Part shown: one piece after another, positions 56,412 through 64,000 of the stretch | Layout: the number at the start of each line of letters is the position of its first letter | Numbering within the stretch: the stretch's first letter is position 1 | Source: Aldehydirespirator sp965116865 | Lineage (GTDB): Bacteria > Actinomycetota > Acidimicrobiia > Acidimicrobiales > Aldehydirespiratoraceae | Reading direction: 5' to 3' | Assembly: GCA_965116865.1 (NCBI GenBank) | Contig: OZ220727.1 | Span: forward strand, 2,046,001 to 2,110,000 | DNA: 64,000 bases | The notes under the pieces: model-generated | What the model was told of the DNA's origin: nothing | Seen by the model: only the letters and a program-made list of their open reading frames with translations | The model's database searches: none | Translations under genes and position numbers: made by a program

Positions 56412-59009
56412 ATGAACGCGACGAGGTCGGCCGCTTCGCTCACGGGCACCCTCGAGGCGCTGGGCTACACGGACCAGTACCGCCGGTATAGCGTCAGCTC
56501 CCCGACGAACGGCGTGGTGGCTGACCTCGTGGCGTTCACGCACATCGCCCCGCAAGACCTCCGCACCAGCGCCATATCGGCCTTCACCGCACCACGACAC
56601 GGCGTCGATGAACTGCTCCACGCGGCGCGACTGCTGGCGACACCGGTCGCCTTGATCGAGGACCCCGCCGGTGGCCTGGACCTCTACAGCGTCAACTCCA
56701 CCGGAGAGCCGCCAGCCAAGTACCAGCAGCGGATCCCGCCGGACAAGATCCCTGAACTACCGGGCTCCGAGCTGGCAGCTGAGCTCGCCCCGACGGCGAT
56801 CCGTGCCGCGAAGGCAGGAATGCGCCAACTAACCCTGTTCCCGATTGACGCGCGACTGCTCGTGAACGCTCGCAATCACTCGGTCGAGTCGATCAGATCG
56901 CGGCTCAACGTCTCGTTCGGGCTCGCCCTTCAGGACAATGTCGAGCCCACGACGGCAGCCAGGCTGGCCATCGAGTCGCTCGCTGCGTTGGCCGTTCATG
57001 ACAGGCACCCATTTGAGGGCACCGCTCGCCGCAACGTCGTTGAGGGCGCTTTGGCACGCCACGGCCAGTACTTCGAGGAACTGGCAGAATGGCAGGCAAG
57101 GCACCCCGACCTGGTTGGGTCGATGCTGGACGAACTCGGGGATGGCGTGGACTACTCGACGATCGACGCTCGCTCGATCAACGCTGTCTATGAGCTCTTC
57201 CTCACGCCGGACCGGCGGAAGGAGTTCGGGATCTTCCACACCGATCAACGGCTCGCTTCGAAGATCCTCGACCATCTGCCCGTCGAGGAGATACCGCCCG
57301 AGGACCGGTACGTCGTCGATCCTGCGTGCGGCACGGGGAATCTCCTGCTAGCTGCGCAGGAGCGCCTCGAGAACCTCTCGCCGGGCGATTGGTCGCCGGA
57401 GGACACCCACAGGTGGCTCAGGACGCATATGTACGGATCGGACATAGAGCCGATCGCGTTGGAGATCGCGAAGCTCTCACTGTTGGTGTCGTCGCTGCCG
57501 TTGGGCAACTCTTGGCAGATCGAGCAGCGTGACGCTCTTGACGACACGATGACCTTCGCCGTTCCTCCGACGGTATGGGTGACCAACCCGCCCTGGCGAT
57601 TCCGCCCAGACTCCCGCGAAGAAGAGGCGATCGACTTTCTCAACCGGGCCGTCGAGCATCTAGCTGAGGGTGGCCTCTTGGCCTGCATTCTTCCCGCCTC
57701 GTGGTTGAGCACACGAACGCACAGGAACTCGCGGCATGAGATCTCAGCGAAGTGCAGCGTGTTCGAGGTGTGGCGCCTGCCCAGAGACATGTTCAAGGAG
57801 GCCCGCCTCCCGGCTGCCGTCGTGTTCGTGCAGAAGCGCAGGACTGCACAGCGCTCCAGCTTCGCATTCCGCTGGGTGACCGCTAGCCGCAAACACCGGG
57901 ACGACTTCCTCAAGGACGGCAAGGTCCAGTTCCAGTCGTCGGAACCTTCCCGTGCAGACGGCCGATTTGTCGCAGGGCCCGTCGACGGCTTGACCTCGTC
58001 CGGAGTAGCGGTGAAGGATGTCGCGACGGTGAGTGCCGGTGTGTCCCGCCGGGGCACGCCGCGCCCGTCGCCGCCGGGTGAAGGTGTCCCGGTCCTTGAG
58101 GGCGGCGCTCCCAAGGTGGTCCATCGCGCGATCGAGGATGCGGCAATCACGTGGGTGGCCAACCCCGCCGAGGCCTATCCGCGTCCCACCAGTCGGGAGT
58201 CCGACCTGCTCCCGGGTCCCAAGCTTCTCGTGCAGGCCGACCGCTTTCCCGACAATGCGTGGAGGCTGCGCCCGATCGTCGACCGATTGGGTGTGATTCC
58301 CTCGGGCTCGTGGCAGATCGTCGCGGGCCGACCCGAGACCGTATTTGCGCTTAACGCATTCTTCTCAACATCGGTCGCCTCTTGCTTCGTGCACTCGCGC
58401 TCGATTGCGAAGCGCATCGCGGTGGAGGTGCTGGCAGAAATCCCACTGCCGTCGGAGTGGCTCGGTGAGTATGAGCAGCGCTTCGCGGACCTTGGGGAAC
58501 AGATGGCTGAACGGGCCTCGGACCTGCCGTCCCTGGTCGATCGAGCGGAGAGTCTGGCGCGCCGGGCGTTCGACTTGGACGGCGCGGCGGTCGCGGCCAT
58601 CGAGCGGGTCATGGCCGGGTACGAGGCGCCCGACGGGAGAGTCCGCGTTCCAGACATCAAGGCGCCCCGCGAGGCCAGAGACGCCTCGGTCGGTCAGTTC
58701 AATCAGGCGCCCGGCACGGTGCTGCAGGTGGAGCGCACCAAGGTCCGAGTACGTGTTCTCGGCGGGCCTGAAGAGGGGTTCACCGTCGACCTGCATGAGG
58801 GCATGCCCGGCTGGCTCCTCCAAGAGGGTGCGACGTTCGCACTGACCGGAGACCCGCAGACTGGGCGCTACCGGCTCAATCGCGTAGCCCATCTCTCAGA
58901 CGAGCAGATCTTCGGCCTGAGTTTCCGGCGGAAGCCACCTCCCGAAGTCTCGGAGGGACGCGATTCGAGCTACAACCAGACGCGGCGCCGACGCGACGAC
59001 CTCGCCTGA
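56412..59009 (+). CDS. N6-adenine DNA methyltransferase with specificity domain
   Basis: An 865-aa class I methyltransferase. Residues 1-230 form an unassigned N-terminal domain (VVADLVAFTHIAPQDLRTSA, then LTLFPIDARLLVNARNHSVE). The catalytic domain has FGIFHTDQRLASKIL, SAM motif DPACGTGNLLLAA (D303), GSDIEPIALEIAKLSLL, and N392PPW, the catalytic NPPW of gamma-class N6 methylases. Residues ~500-740 are a target-recognition-like region with LAEIPLPSEW; the C-terminal ~120 residues include a beta-rich stretch. No obvious nuclease motif is seen. ATG at 56412 has only a weak GGGG. The next gene starts one base after its stop. Confidence 0.85.
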   Translation: MNATRSAASLTGTLEALGYTDQYRRYSVSSPTNGVVADLVAFTHIAPQDLRTSAISAFTAPRHGVDELLHAARLLATPVALIEDPAGGLDLYSVNSTGEPPAKYQQRIPPDKIPELPGSELAAELAPTAIRAAKAGMRQLTLFPIDARLLVNARNHSVESIRSRLNVSFGLALQDNVEPTTAARLAIESLAALAVHDRHPFEGTARRNVVEGALARHGQYFEELAEWQARHPDLVGSMLDELGDGVDYSTIDARSINAVYELFLTPDRRKEFGIFHTDQRLASKILDHLPVEEIPPEDRYVVDPACGTGNLLLAAQERLENLSPGDWSPEDTHRWLRTHMYGSDIEPIALEIAKLSLLVSSLPLGNSWQIEQRDALDDTMTFAVPPTVWVTNPPWRFRPDSREEEAIDFLNRAVEHLAEGGLLACILPASWLSTRTHRNSRHEISAKCSVFEVWRLPRDMFKEARLPAAVVFVQKRRTAQRSSFAFRWVTASRKHRDDFLKDGKVQFQSSEPSRADGRFVAGPVDGLTSSGVAVKDVATVSAGVSRRGTPRPSPPGEGVPVLEGGAPKVVHRAIEDAAITWVANPAEAYPRPTSRESDLLPGPKLLVQADRFPDNAWRLRPIVDRLGVIPSGSWQIVAGRPETVFALNAFFSTSVASCFVHSRSIAKRIAVEVLAEIPLPSEWLGEYEQRFADLGEQMAERASDLPSLVDRAESLARRAFDLDGAAVAAIERVMAGYEAPDGRVRVPDIKAPREARDASVGQFNQAPGTVLQVERTKVRVRVLGGPEEGFTVDLHEGMPGWLLQEGATFALTGDPQTGRYRLNRVAHLSDEQIFGLSFRRKPPPEVSEGRDSSYNQTRRRRDDLA

Positions 59010-59010
59010 C

Positions 59011-59901
59011 GTGTCTTCGGAGGTCCACTTCCTCGATGTCGGGCAGGCCCACGCCACGATCGCGGTCGACGCAGACTCCGCTCTCGTCGTGGACTGCCCG
59101 CGCGGCGGGGTCGAACAGGCGAAAGCACTGCTGAGCAGGGTGAGCCTCGCACACTTCGATGTCGTCGTGACCCACCAGGACATGGACCACTGCGAGGGAG
59201 TCCAGGATCTTCTGCAACGGTTCGGGAAGCCTTCGACAACTCTGTACATCAACCCGGTCGGCCGGCCGAAGCCGGAGGATAAACGCTACGTCAGGGCCGT
59301 CCTCGAGGGCATCCTCTCGGAGGTGGAGCATCTCGGAGCCAGCACCGCCGACGCGGTTGCCGGCACGGCGGGCAGCACCGGATCGATCGGCTGGTCTGTG
59401 CTGGCTCCAACGCACCGGCAGCTCTTGAACGCACCCCTGCTCGGAAACGTAGTCAACCGTTTGAGTGTGGTCATCCTGGTACAAATCGGGAACTTCACAT
59501 TCCTCATCCCGGGCGACATCGACGACAAGGCCGCGCGTGAACTGCTTGACAGCGGCGCCCAGCTATCGGCCGACGTGTTCCTGATTCCCCACCACGGAGC
59601 AAAGCTGGCGGTGATCGACGAGTTGCTCGCCGCGGTGGACCCGGAGCACGCCGTCATCAGTGCAGGTCGCAAGAAGACGCACCCGAATATCAACACGCTG
59701 ACCGCAGTGGCCTCGCGCGACTGCCGTCTCATGTGCACACAGGCCACGCTCCACTGTCACCCGGGCGACTTGGCTGACAAGTACTGTGCTGGCACCATCG
59801 TCTTCGATCTCAGCGGCAACTCCCTCTCAGTCGCACCTTCGCGAGACGATCACCGAGAGCGAATTGACCAACTGGAGAGCCCCGTCTGCGTTCAACCGTA
59901 A
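59011..59901 (+). CDS. Soluble ComEC-like metallo-beta-lactamase-fold hydrolase
   Basis: A 296-aa protein with the MBL fold of the ComEC C-terminal type: VHFLDVGQAHATIAVD, H55-Q-D57-M-D59-H60 (canonical HxDxDH), a later Asp cluster PGDIDD (D169) and IPHHGAK (H194, H195). All expected metal ligands are present. There are no transmembrane segments, unlike true ComEC, so it is a free hydrolase, possibly a nuclease. GTG at 59011, one base after the methyltransferase stop, indicates translational coupling and a shared function. An IS starts 55 bp downstream. Confidence 0.85.
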   Translation: MSSEVHFLDVGQAHATIAVDADSALVVDCPRGGVEQAKALLSRVSLAHFDVVVTHQDMDHCEGVQDLLQRFGKPSTTLYINPVGRPKPEDKRYVRAVLEGILSEVEHLGASTADAVAGTAGSTGSIGWSVLAPTHRQLLNAPLLGNVVNRLSVVILVQIGNFTFLIPGDIDDKAARELLDSGAQLSADVFLIPHHGAKLAVIDELLAAVDPEHAVISAGRKKTHPNINTLTAVASRDCRLMCTQATLHCHPGDLADKYCAGTIVFDLSGNSLSVAPSRDDHRERIDQLESPVCVQP

Positions 59902-59955
59902 CCGAGCACGCGACGGAGAAGACGGTACTTCTGCGAAGCCGAATGCGCCCTCTGA

Positions 59956-61920
59956 CCCGAGTTTGTCAGTTTGGCGGGGGTTTGGTGTCAGGCCGTGGCC
60001 GTTGACGTGGGGTTTTGTGTTGCGGGGCGGTGTTCCGGCTGGGATGTGTAGGGGCGACATGTGGTTGACTGCCTCGACTGTTGATGGTATTGTTGTTGTG
60101 TGTTCGTGAAGACGACCCGCCGTCGCAGGGGCGACAAGGTGTACGAGTACCTGTCTTTGGTGGAGTCGGTTCGCGACGGCGCCAGGGTCGGCCACAGGAC
60201 CCTGCTGCGGCTGGGGGAGGTGACCGCGCTGCGGGAGTCGGGCCAGCTGGAGCGGATCGTGGCCGCGCTGGAGTCGCATCTGCGCCGCGAGCGGATCGAC
60301 GTCGGGGCGCTGGCCGCTGAGGGCGCGCCCGCTGTGGGGGCGGTGGCGGCGGTGGCGGCGCTGTGGCAGCGGCTGGGGCTCGACGGGCACTTCGCCGGGG
60401 TCGGCTCGGGGCGCGCGGCGGCTGTGGCGGACGCGGTGTTCGCGATGGCGGCGAACCGGCTGGTGGCGCCGTGCTCGAAGCGGCGGCTCACAGAGTGGGC
60501 AGAGACCGACGTGGTGATGCCCGAGTGGTGGTCGGCGCCGTCGCTGAACCAGTACTACCGGGCCCTCGACGCGGTCGCCGACGCCAAGGACGCGACCGAG
60601 GCGCACCTGCATGCGCGGCTGTGCGACCTGTCGAATTTGGACCTGCGGCTGGTGTGCTATGACCTGACATCGACGTATTTCGAGGGCCAGGCGGGGCCGT
60701 CGGGTCGGTTCCCGTCTCGGGCTTTCGGGTACTCGCGGGACCACCGAGGCGACCGGCCCCAGATCGTGACCGGCCTGTTGTGCACCACCGACGGCATCCC
60801 CATCGCGCACCATGTGTTCGCCGGCAACACCAGCGACGCCTCCACTTTGCCGAAGGTGCTGGCCGACCTCGCTGCGAGGTTCGCGGTGGGGAGGATCTGC
60901 GTCGTGGCTGACCGGGGCCTGATCTCATCAGACAACGTCGAGGCGGTCGCGGCCGCCGGGTTCGACCACGTGCTCGCGACCAGGCTGCGCCGAGACCACA
61001 CCGCCAAAGAGGCCCTCGGGGCCATCGACGACGACACCGCCTGGACCGAGATACCCCAGCACCGCTGCCGCGCCGCAGAGGCGGCCCTCACCGACGGCAC
61101 CCGCGCCATAGTGGTCGCCTCCGACGCCCGCGCCCGCCGAGACGACGCCCGCGCCCGCCGAGACGACGCCCGCCGCACAGAGATCGTCGCCGCCGCGGAG
61201 GCCGATCTGCTGGCCCTGGAGCGCCGCGTCCGCGAAGGCCGGCTCAAAGACCCCGCCAAGATCGGCCGGGCCGCCCAGCGCATCCTCAACAACAGCGGCG
61301 CCGGGCGGCTCTTCGACCTCGAGATCGCAGAGGGCCGGTTCCTCTACCACTACAACGACCACGCCCTCCAATACGAACAGATCCTCGCGGGCCGCTACGT
61401 GCTCACCACCAGCCTCACACCCGCGCAGGCCAGCACCGCCCAGATCGTCACCGCCTACCGCCAACTCGCAGCCGTCGAGGCCCGCTTCCGGGTCCTCAAG
61501 GACTACCTGCACCTGCGGCCCGTGCGCCACTGGACCGAACAGCGAGTCCGCGGCCACATCGCCGTCTGCGTCTACGCCGCCGTCATCGAGACCCTCATCA
61601 GCCAAGACCTCGCCAAAGCCGACGTACGCGACCCCGACCTCGCCGACCAGCACCTAACCGCCGCCCGGGCCCTGCGAGACCTCAACCGCATCCGCCGCCA
61701 CCACCTCGACGCCAACGGCCGCCGAATCCAACTCACCACCCGCCGCACACCCCTCCAGGCCCGAGCCCTCACCGCCATCGGAGCCGACACCCGCAACTGG
61801 GACAGAGCCAACATCACCTGACAAGCCCCCAAAGCGCCCCAGACCGCCGATGTAGTGGAAACACCCCACCGCCGCGCCCCCTCTGACCTCCCCAAACGCG
61901 AAACAACTGACAAACTCGGG
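59956..61920 (+). mobile_element. IS1634-like insertion sequence
   Basis: A 1965-bp element bounded by perfect 14-bp inverted repeats CCCGAGTTTGTCAG (59956-59969) and CTGACAAACTCGGG (61907-61920), with one long transposase gene. Flanks TCTGA and ACTGA may be the remains of a target duplication. It sits directly behind the methyltransferase/MBL pair. Confidence 0.85.
60100..61821 (+). CDS. IS1634-family (IS4-like) transposase
   Basis: A 573-aa DDE transposase: VKTTRRRRGDKVYEYLSLVE at the start, FAMAANRLVAPCSKRRLTEW, first Asp in VCYDLTSTYFEGQ, second in CVVADRGLISSDNVEAV, and the Glu region in YRQLAAVEARFRVLKDYLHL (YxxxxxExxFRxLK signature). An in-frame 21-bp duplication (ARARRDD repeated, ~61120-61165) lies in the middle. 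GTG at 60100 is the start. It reads complete. Confidence 0.88.
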   Translation: MFVKTTRRRRGDKVYEYLSLVESVRDGARVGHRTLLRLGEVTALRESGQLERIVAALESHLRRERIDVGALAAEGAPAVGAVAAVAALWQRLGLDGHFAGVGSGRAAAVADAVFAMAANRLVAPCSKRRLTEWAETDVVMPEWWSAPSLNQYYRALDAVADAKDATEAHLHARLCDLSNLDLRLVCYDLTSTYFEGQAGPSGRFPSRAFGYSRDHRGDRPQIVTGLLCTTDGIPIAHHVFAGNTSDASTLPKVLADLAARFAVGRICVVADRGLISSDNVEAVAAAGFDHVLATRLRRDHTAKEALGAIDDDTAWTEIPQHRCRAAEAALTDGTRAIVVASDARARRDDARARRDDARRTEIVAAAEADLLALERRVREGRLKDPAKIGRAAQRILNNSGAGRLFDLEIAEGRFLYHYNDHALQYEQILAGRYVLTTSLTPAQASTAQIVTAYRQLAAVEARFRVLKDYLHLRPVRHWTEQRVRGHIAVCVYAAVIETLISQDLAKADVRDPDLADQHLTAARALRDLNRIRRHHLDANGRRIQLTTRRTPLQARALTAIGADTRNWDRANIT

Positions 61921-62116
61921 ACTGAGAGAATCAGTCTGTCACCAATATCGGCCGCACTGCTCGGGGAGATTGGTTTGACGGCCGCCTCAGCTGACACTCC
62001 AAAGTGGGTAATCAACACGCTGTCGTCTGGCAGCGTAGCGGTCAGATACATTCGCCGACCCGCGGATTCCCAAGATATAATGCTGTTGGTAGGAGGACAA
62101 AGCGGATGGATTGCAA
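61921..62116. other. Gene remnant between two insertion sequences
   Basis: About 196 bp between the IS1634-like right end and the ISL3 end. The plus strand has an open frame (ISLSPISAALLGEIGLTAAS, WVINTLSSGSVAVRYIRRPA, DSQDIMLLVGGQSGW) without a start of its own or recognisable homology. It is less GC-rich than the neighbours. It may be part of the same disrupted gene as 63435-63624. Confidence 0.45.
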
Positions 62117-63351
62117 GGCCCTTCGCGTAAACGTGGGATGAGGGGTTGCTGGCACCGGTGGGCTGGTCGCGTTGTCAGCAGGCCTCGGGCCTCGAAGTTG
62201 GTGGGGTTGGTGAAGCCGTGTGCGGTGCGCCGCAGGACTTGCAGCGGGTTGTTGGTGCCCTCGATGCGTCCGTTGGAGGCTCGGTCGGTGTGGTGTTGGG
62301 CGAGGATCTCGTCGGAGCGGGCGATGCTGGTGTCGACGATGTCGTGGAGCTCGGGCAGCTCTGCGGTCTCGTAGGGGTCGCGGAACCGTCCGAGCGTTTC
62401 GAGGGCGCTGTGGTGGTCGCCGGCGAGGTAGGGGCCGTGGAGCTCCTGGAGGGCCTGCCAGCCCGACCTGAGCCGTGGGCGCGCGTCGAAGAGGCCCTCG
62501 AGGCGGGCCCGGTCGGCGTCGGTGAGGGTGTCGGCGCGGCGCAGCAGAGCGAATCTGGCTCTGAACACCTCGGGCTCAAAGACGGGCTTGGCACCGGGTG
62601 GCCGGCGTCGCTGGATGTCGCGGCGCGCCTGGGTGAGCCCCGCTGAGAACCATCTGATAACGTGGAACCGCTCCAGCACGTGGCGGGCATGGCCCAGGCG
62701 GGCGTCGATGGCGGACCTGCAAGCCCCGGAGCCGTCCGTGGCCACGACCTGGACGCCTCGACACCAGCGCCGGCGCTGCGCGATGAAGAACCCGCTGAGC
62801 GCAGCCGCGCTGCGGTGCTCGACCATGGCCAGGGCGCGGCCGGTGTCGCCGTTGACGATCACGCTCACGTAGCGGTGCCGGCGGCGCATGGAGGCCTCAT
62901 CGACCAACAGCACCCGCCAGCGACGGCTGCGCCGGTGCCCGGCCACCAGATCCGACCAAGACTCCACCAGCGCCACCACCAGATGCCAGCCGAGCCCATG
63001 ACGACGCGCCGCCGCGCTGATCGTCATCACCTCGGCGTCGGCCACCAGCCGCCGCGCCAGGCGTCGCTCGAAGGCTGGGCGGTCCTCCAAGAAACGCTCG
63101 CCGCAGTTGCCCCACGAGAACCGCCGCCGCATCCACACCAACGTCGTGTGACGTCCCGACACCTCCAGGTCGCGGATCTCGCGACGCCGGATGTCATGCA
63201 CCCGAGCGCAACAGAACCCGCACGCCGGGCACCCCGGCCGCCTCACAGCCGACCCGACCTCCACAACCAGCTCGCTCGGCGTGTCCACCGCCACCGCGAG
63301 CACACGGACCTGACGCAGGTGCAGCCGCACCCGCACAACATCGGAAGCCAT
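61987..63351 (-). CDS. ISL3-family transposase without its own stop
   Basis: A 454-aa transposase: N-terminal zinc finger (PGCPACGFCCARVHDIRRRE), helix-turn-helix (ISAAARRHGLGWHLVVALVE), DDE Asp residues in LLVDEASMRRRHRY and VVATDGSGACRSAI, and the C-terminal SNGRIEGTNNPLQVLRRTAH, GFTNPTNFEARGLL. The frame runs through the element end (REGP at about 62117) and stops 130 bp beyond it, adding ~43 residues from the flank. ATG at 63351. Confidence 0.88.
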   Translation of the reverse strand: MASDVVRVRLHLRQVRVLAVAVDTPSELVVEVGSAVRRPGCPACGFCCARVHDIRRREIRDLEVSGRHTTLVWMRRRFSWGNCGERFLEDRPAFERRLARRLVADAEVMTISAAARRHGLGWHLVVALVESWSDLVAGHRRSRRWRVLLVDEASMRRRHRYVSVIVNGDTGRALAMVEHRSAAALSGFFIAQRRRWCRGVQVVATDGSGACRSAIDARLGHARHVLERFHVIRWFSAGLTQARRDIQRRRPPGAKPVFEPEVFRARFALLRRADTLTDADRARLEGLFDARPRLRSGWQALQELHGPYLAGDHHSALETLGRFRDPYETAELPELHDIVDTSIARSDEILAQHHTDRASNGRIEGTNNPLQVLRRTAHGFTNPTNFEARGLLTTRPAHRCQQPLIPRLREGPCNPSALSSYQQHYILGIRGSANVSDRYAARRQRVDYPLWSVS

Positions 63352-63422
63352 CGAGGCCCTCCTGGATCGCTGACATGCACATCACCGATCCCAGCAGGGC
63401 CCCGACCCCTACTCAGGGACCC
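62117..63422 (-). mobile_element. ISL3-family insertion sequence
   Basis: The left end in minus orientation reads GGGTCCCTGAGTAGGGGTCG (from 63422 downward) and the right end on the plus strand reads GGCCCTTCGCGTAAACGTGG (from 62117); they are imperfect inverted repeats. A target duplication is not obvious. It interrupts plus-strand sequence that ends in the ExK-containing fragment at 63624. Confidence 0.75.
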
Positions 63423-63434
63423 TCAACCACCCCG

Positions 63435-63624
63435 CTCCCCACGAATCCGCAAAGGCTCACGATTCAACGTGCCGATAGAGATCAAGAAGGACTCCCACCC
63501 CGATGTGTGGAAGGCGATGCACGACCAACTCATGGCCATGTACACGATCGATCCAGAAACCGACGGCTACGGCATCTATCTAGTCCTCTGGTTCGAAGAT
63601 GTGGCCGCGCTGGCGTCGTTTTGA
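63435..63624 (+). pseudogene. 3' fragment of a gene with nuclease-like ExK motif
   Basis: The open frame after the ISL3 end reads RIRKGSRFNVPIEIKKDSHP, DVWKAMHDQLMAMYTIDPET, DGYGIYLVLWFEDVAALASF and stop. The FNVPIEIKxxxHxxxWxAxxxQL and GYGIYLVxWF pattern is one I know from the C-terminal end of large accessory proteins; IEIKK looks like the ExK half of a PD-(D/E)xK nuclease. The remainder of the gene has been lost to IS insertion. It is the likely third gene of the methyltransferase/MBL locus, or of an adjacent one. Confidence 0.55.
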
Positions 63625-63639
63625 GGAGGGCGGACAAGG

Positions 63640-64000
63640 ATGGGATCGAGAGCAGCAGGGATTGTGTGGGCGAGTGCATCGGCGCTGGCAGTGATGTGGA
63701 CGGCGGCAGGGTGCGGAGCAGCCGCGCGTGTTGTCGCGCGGCCAGGACATGGCCGCCAGGTCACACGCGCCTGTGTGGCTGCCGTTGTGGCCGCGGCCGC
63801 GCTGCTGGCCGCCGCTTGTGCGGAGGAGCCGCGGCCGGTGCCGCTTTCCTCTGTGGAGACGACCAGCACTACAGCCGCGCCCGCGACCACCGCCGCCACG
63901 ACCGCGCCGACAACAGTCCCTTCGTCGCCCTGCGACGACCCGAACGTGGAGGACTTCGGCGACGGGCTCGTCGAACTCGACGGGGTCGTCTACAAGGCGT
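63640..64000 (+). CDS. Secreted lipoprotein, 5' part
   Basis: An open frame from ATG 63640 to the window end. The start has two possible lipoprotein signals: AVMWTAAGC near residue 25 and VAAVVAAAALLAAAC near residue 60, followed by a Thr/Ala/Pro-rich linker (TTSTTAAPATTAATTAPTTV) and then CDDPNVEDFGDGLVELDGVV. The second lipobox (LAAAC) is the better one, so the real start may be further in or the first signal is a relic. The function is not recognisable from the part seen. Confidence 0.6.
   Translation, partial: MGSRAAGIVWASASALAVMWTAAGCGAAARVVARPGHGRQVTRACVAAVVAAAALLAAACAEEPRPVPLSSVETTSTTAAPATTAATTAPTTVPSSPCDDPNVEDFGDGLVELDGVVYKA

Noticed and set aside
61921..62116. Continuous gene from 61921 to 63624 through the ISL3 insertion
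   Set aside because: The two pieces happen to share a frame, but I see no target duplication or homology to join them with confidence.

Overview
The window is GC-rich, with a compact run of informational genes almost entirely on the minus strand. Gene order (rpsL-rpsG-fusA-tuf-rpsJ, then rplC to truA; nusG-rplK-rplA; rplJ-rplL; rpoB-rpoC), GTG starts, a zinc-type S14, DUF222/HNH genes of the 13E12 kind and the RpoB/RpoC sequences point to an actinobacterium, probably class Acidimicrobiia or a relative. The class is an inference from gene content; no rRNA lies in the window.

Layout: 1-1.4 kb, end of a DUF222/HNH gene, a MITE and non-coding sequence. 1.4-18.7 kb (minus), truA, rplQ, rpoA, rpsD, rpsK, rpsM, rpmJ, infA, adk, secY, then the spc and S10 ribosomal proteins up to rplC. 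18.9-21.7 kb, foreign-looking genes (AI-2E-type transporter, S-layer-homology fragment, DUF4143 ATPase) that, with trpC, separate rplC from rpsJ. 22.7-28.6 kb, rpsJ, tuf, fusA, a toxin-antitoxin pair, rpsG and rpsL. 28.7-41.2 kb, rpoC, rpoB, a tyrosine phosphatase, rplL, rplJ, rplA, rplK, nusG and secE. 41.3-48 kb, tRNA-Trp, then an insertion-element and DUF222/HNH zone, an ECF sigma/anti-sigma pair, tRNA-Met and tRNA-Thr. 48-52.1 kb, a NitT/TauT-like ABC importer. 53.5-54.7 kb, yqeC and a selenocysteine tRNA. 55-64 kb, an accessory island with an IS630, a DNA methyltransferase plus metallo-beta-lactamase-fold pair, an IS1634-like element, an ISL3 element, a truncated ExK-containing gene tail and the start of a lipoprotein gene.

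Two things stand out. First, the DNA carries many tandem duplications whose unit is very often 69-73 bp (or 18, 36 or 48 bp). Most lie exactly at the 3' end of a gene, frequently including its last codons and stop: rplQ, rplR, rplF, rplV, rplD, the ABC permease, the substrate-binding protein and yqeC. In rplV and rplD the arrays are in frame and give the proteins repetitive C-terminal tails. Second, the coupled methyltransferase/MBL pair at 56.4-59.9 kb, boxed in by three insertion sequences and followed by the tail of a disrupted gene with a nuclease-like ExK motif, is the best candidate for an undescribed (probably defence-type) system.

Other notable points are an RpoC that has lost all four cysteines of its second zinc site, an infA gene whose only well-placed start is CTG, a duplicated rpsM start region, and IS remnants inside otherwise essential operons.
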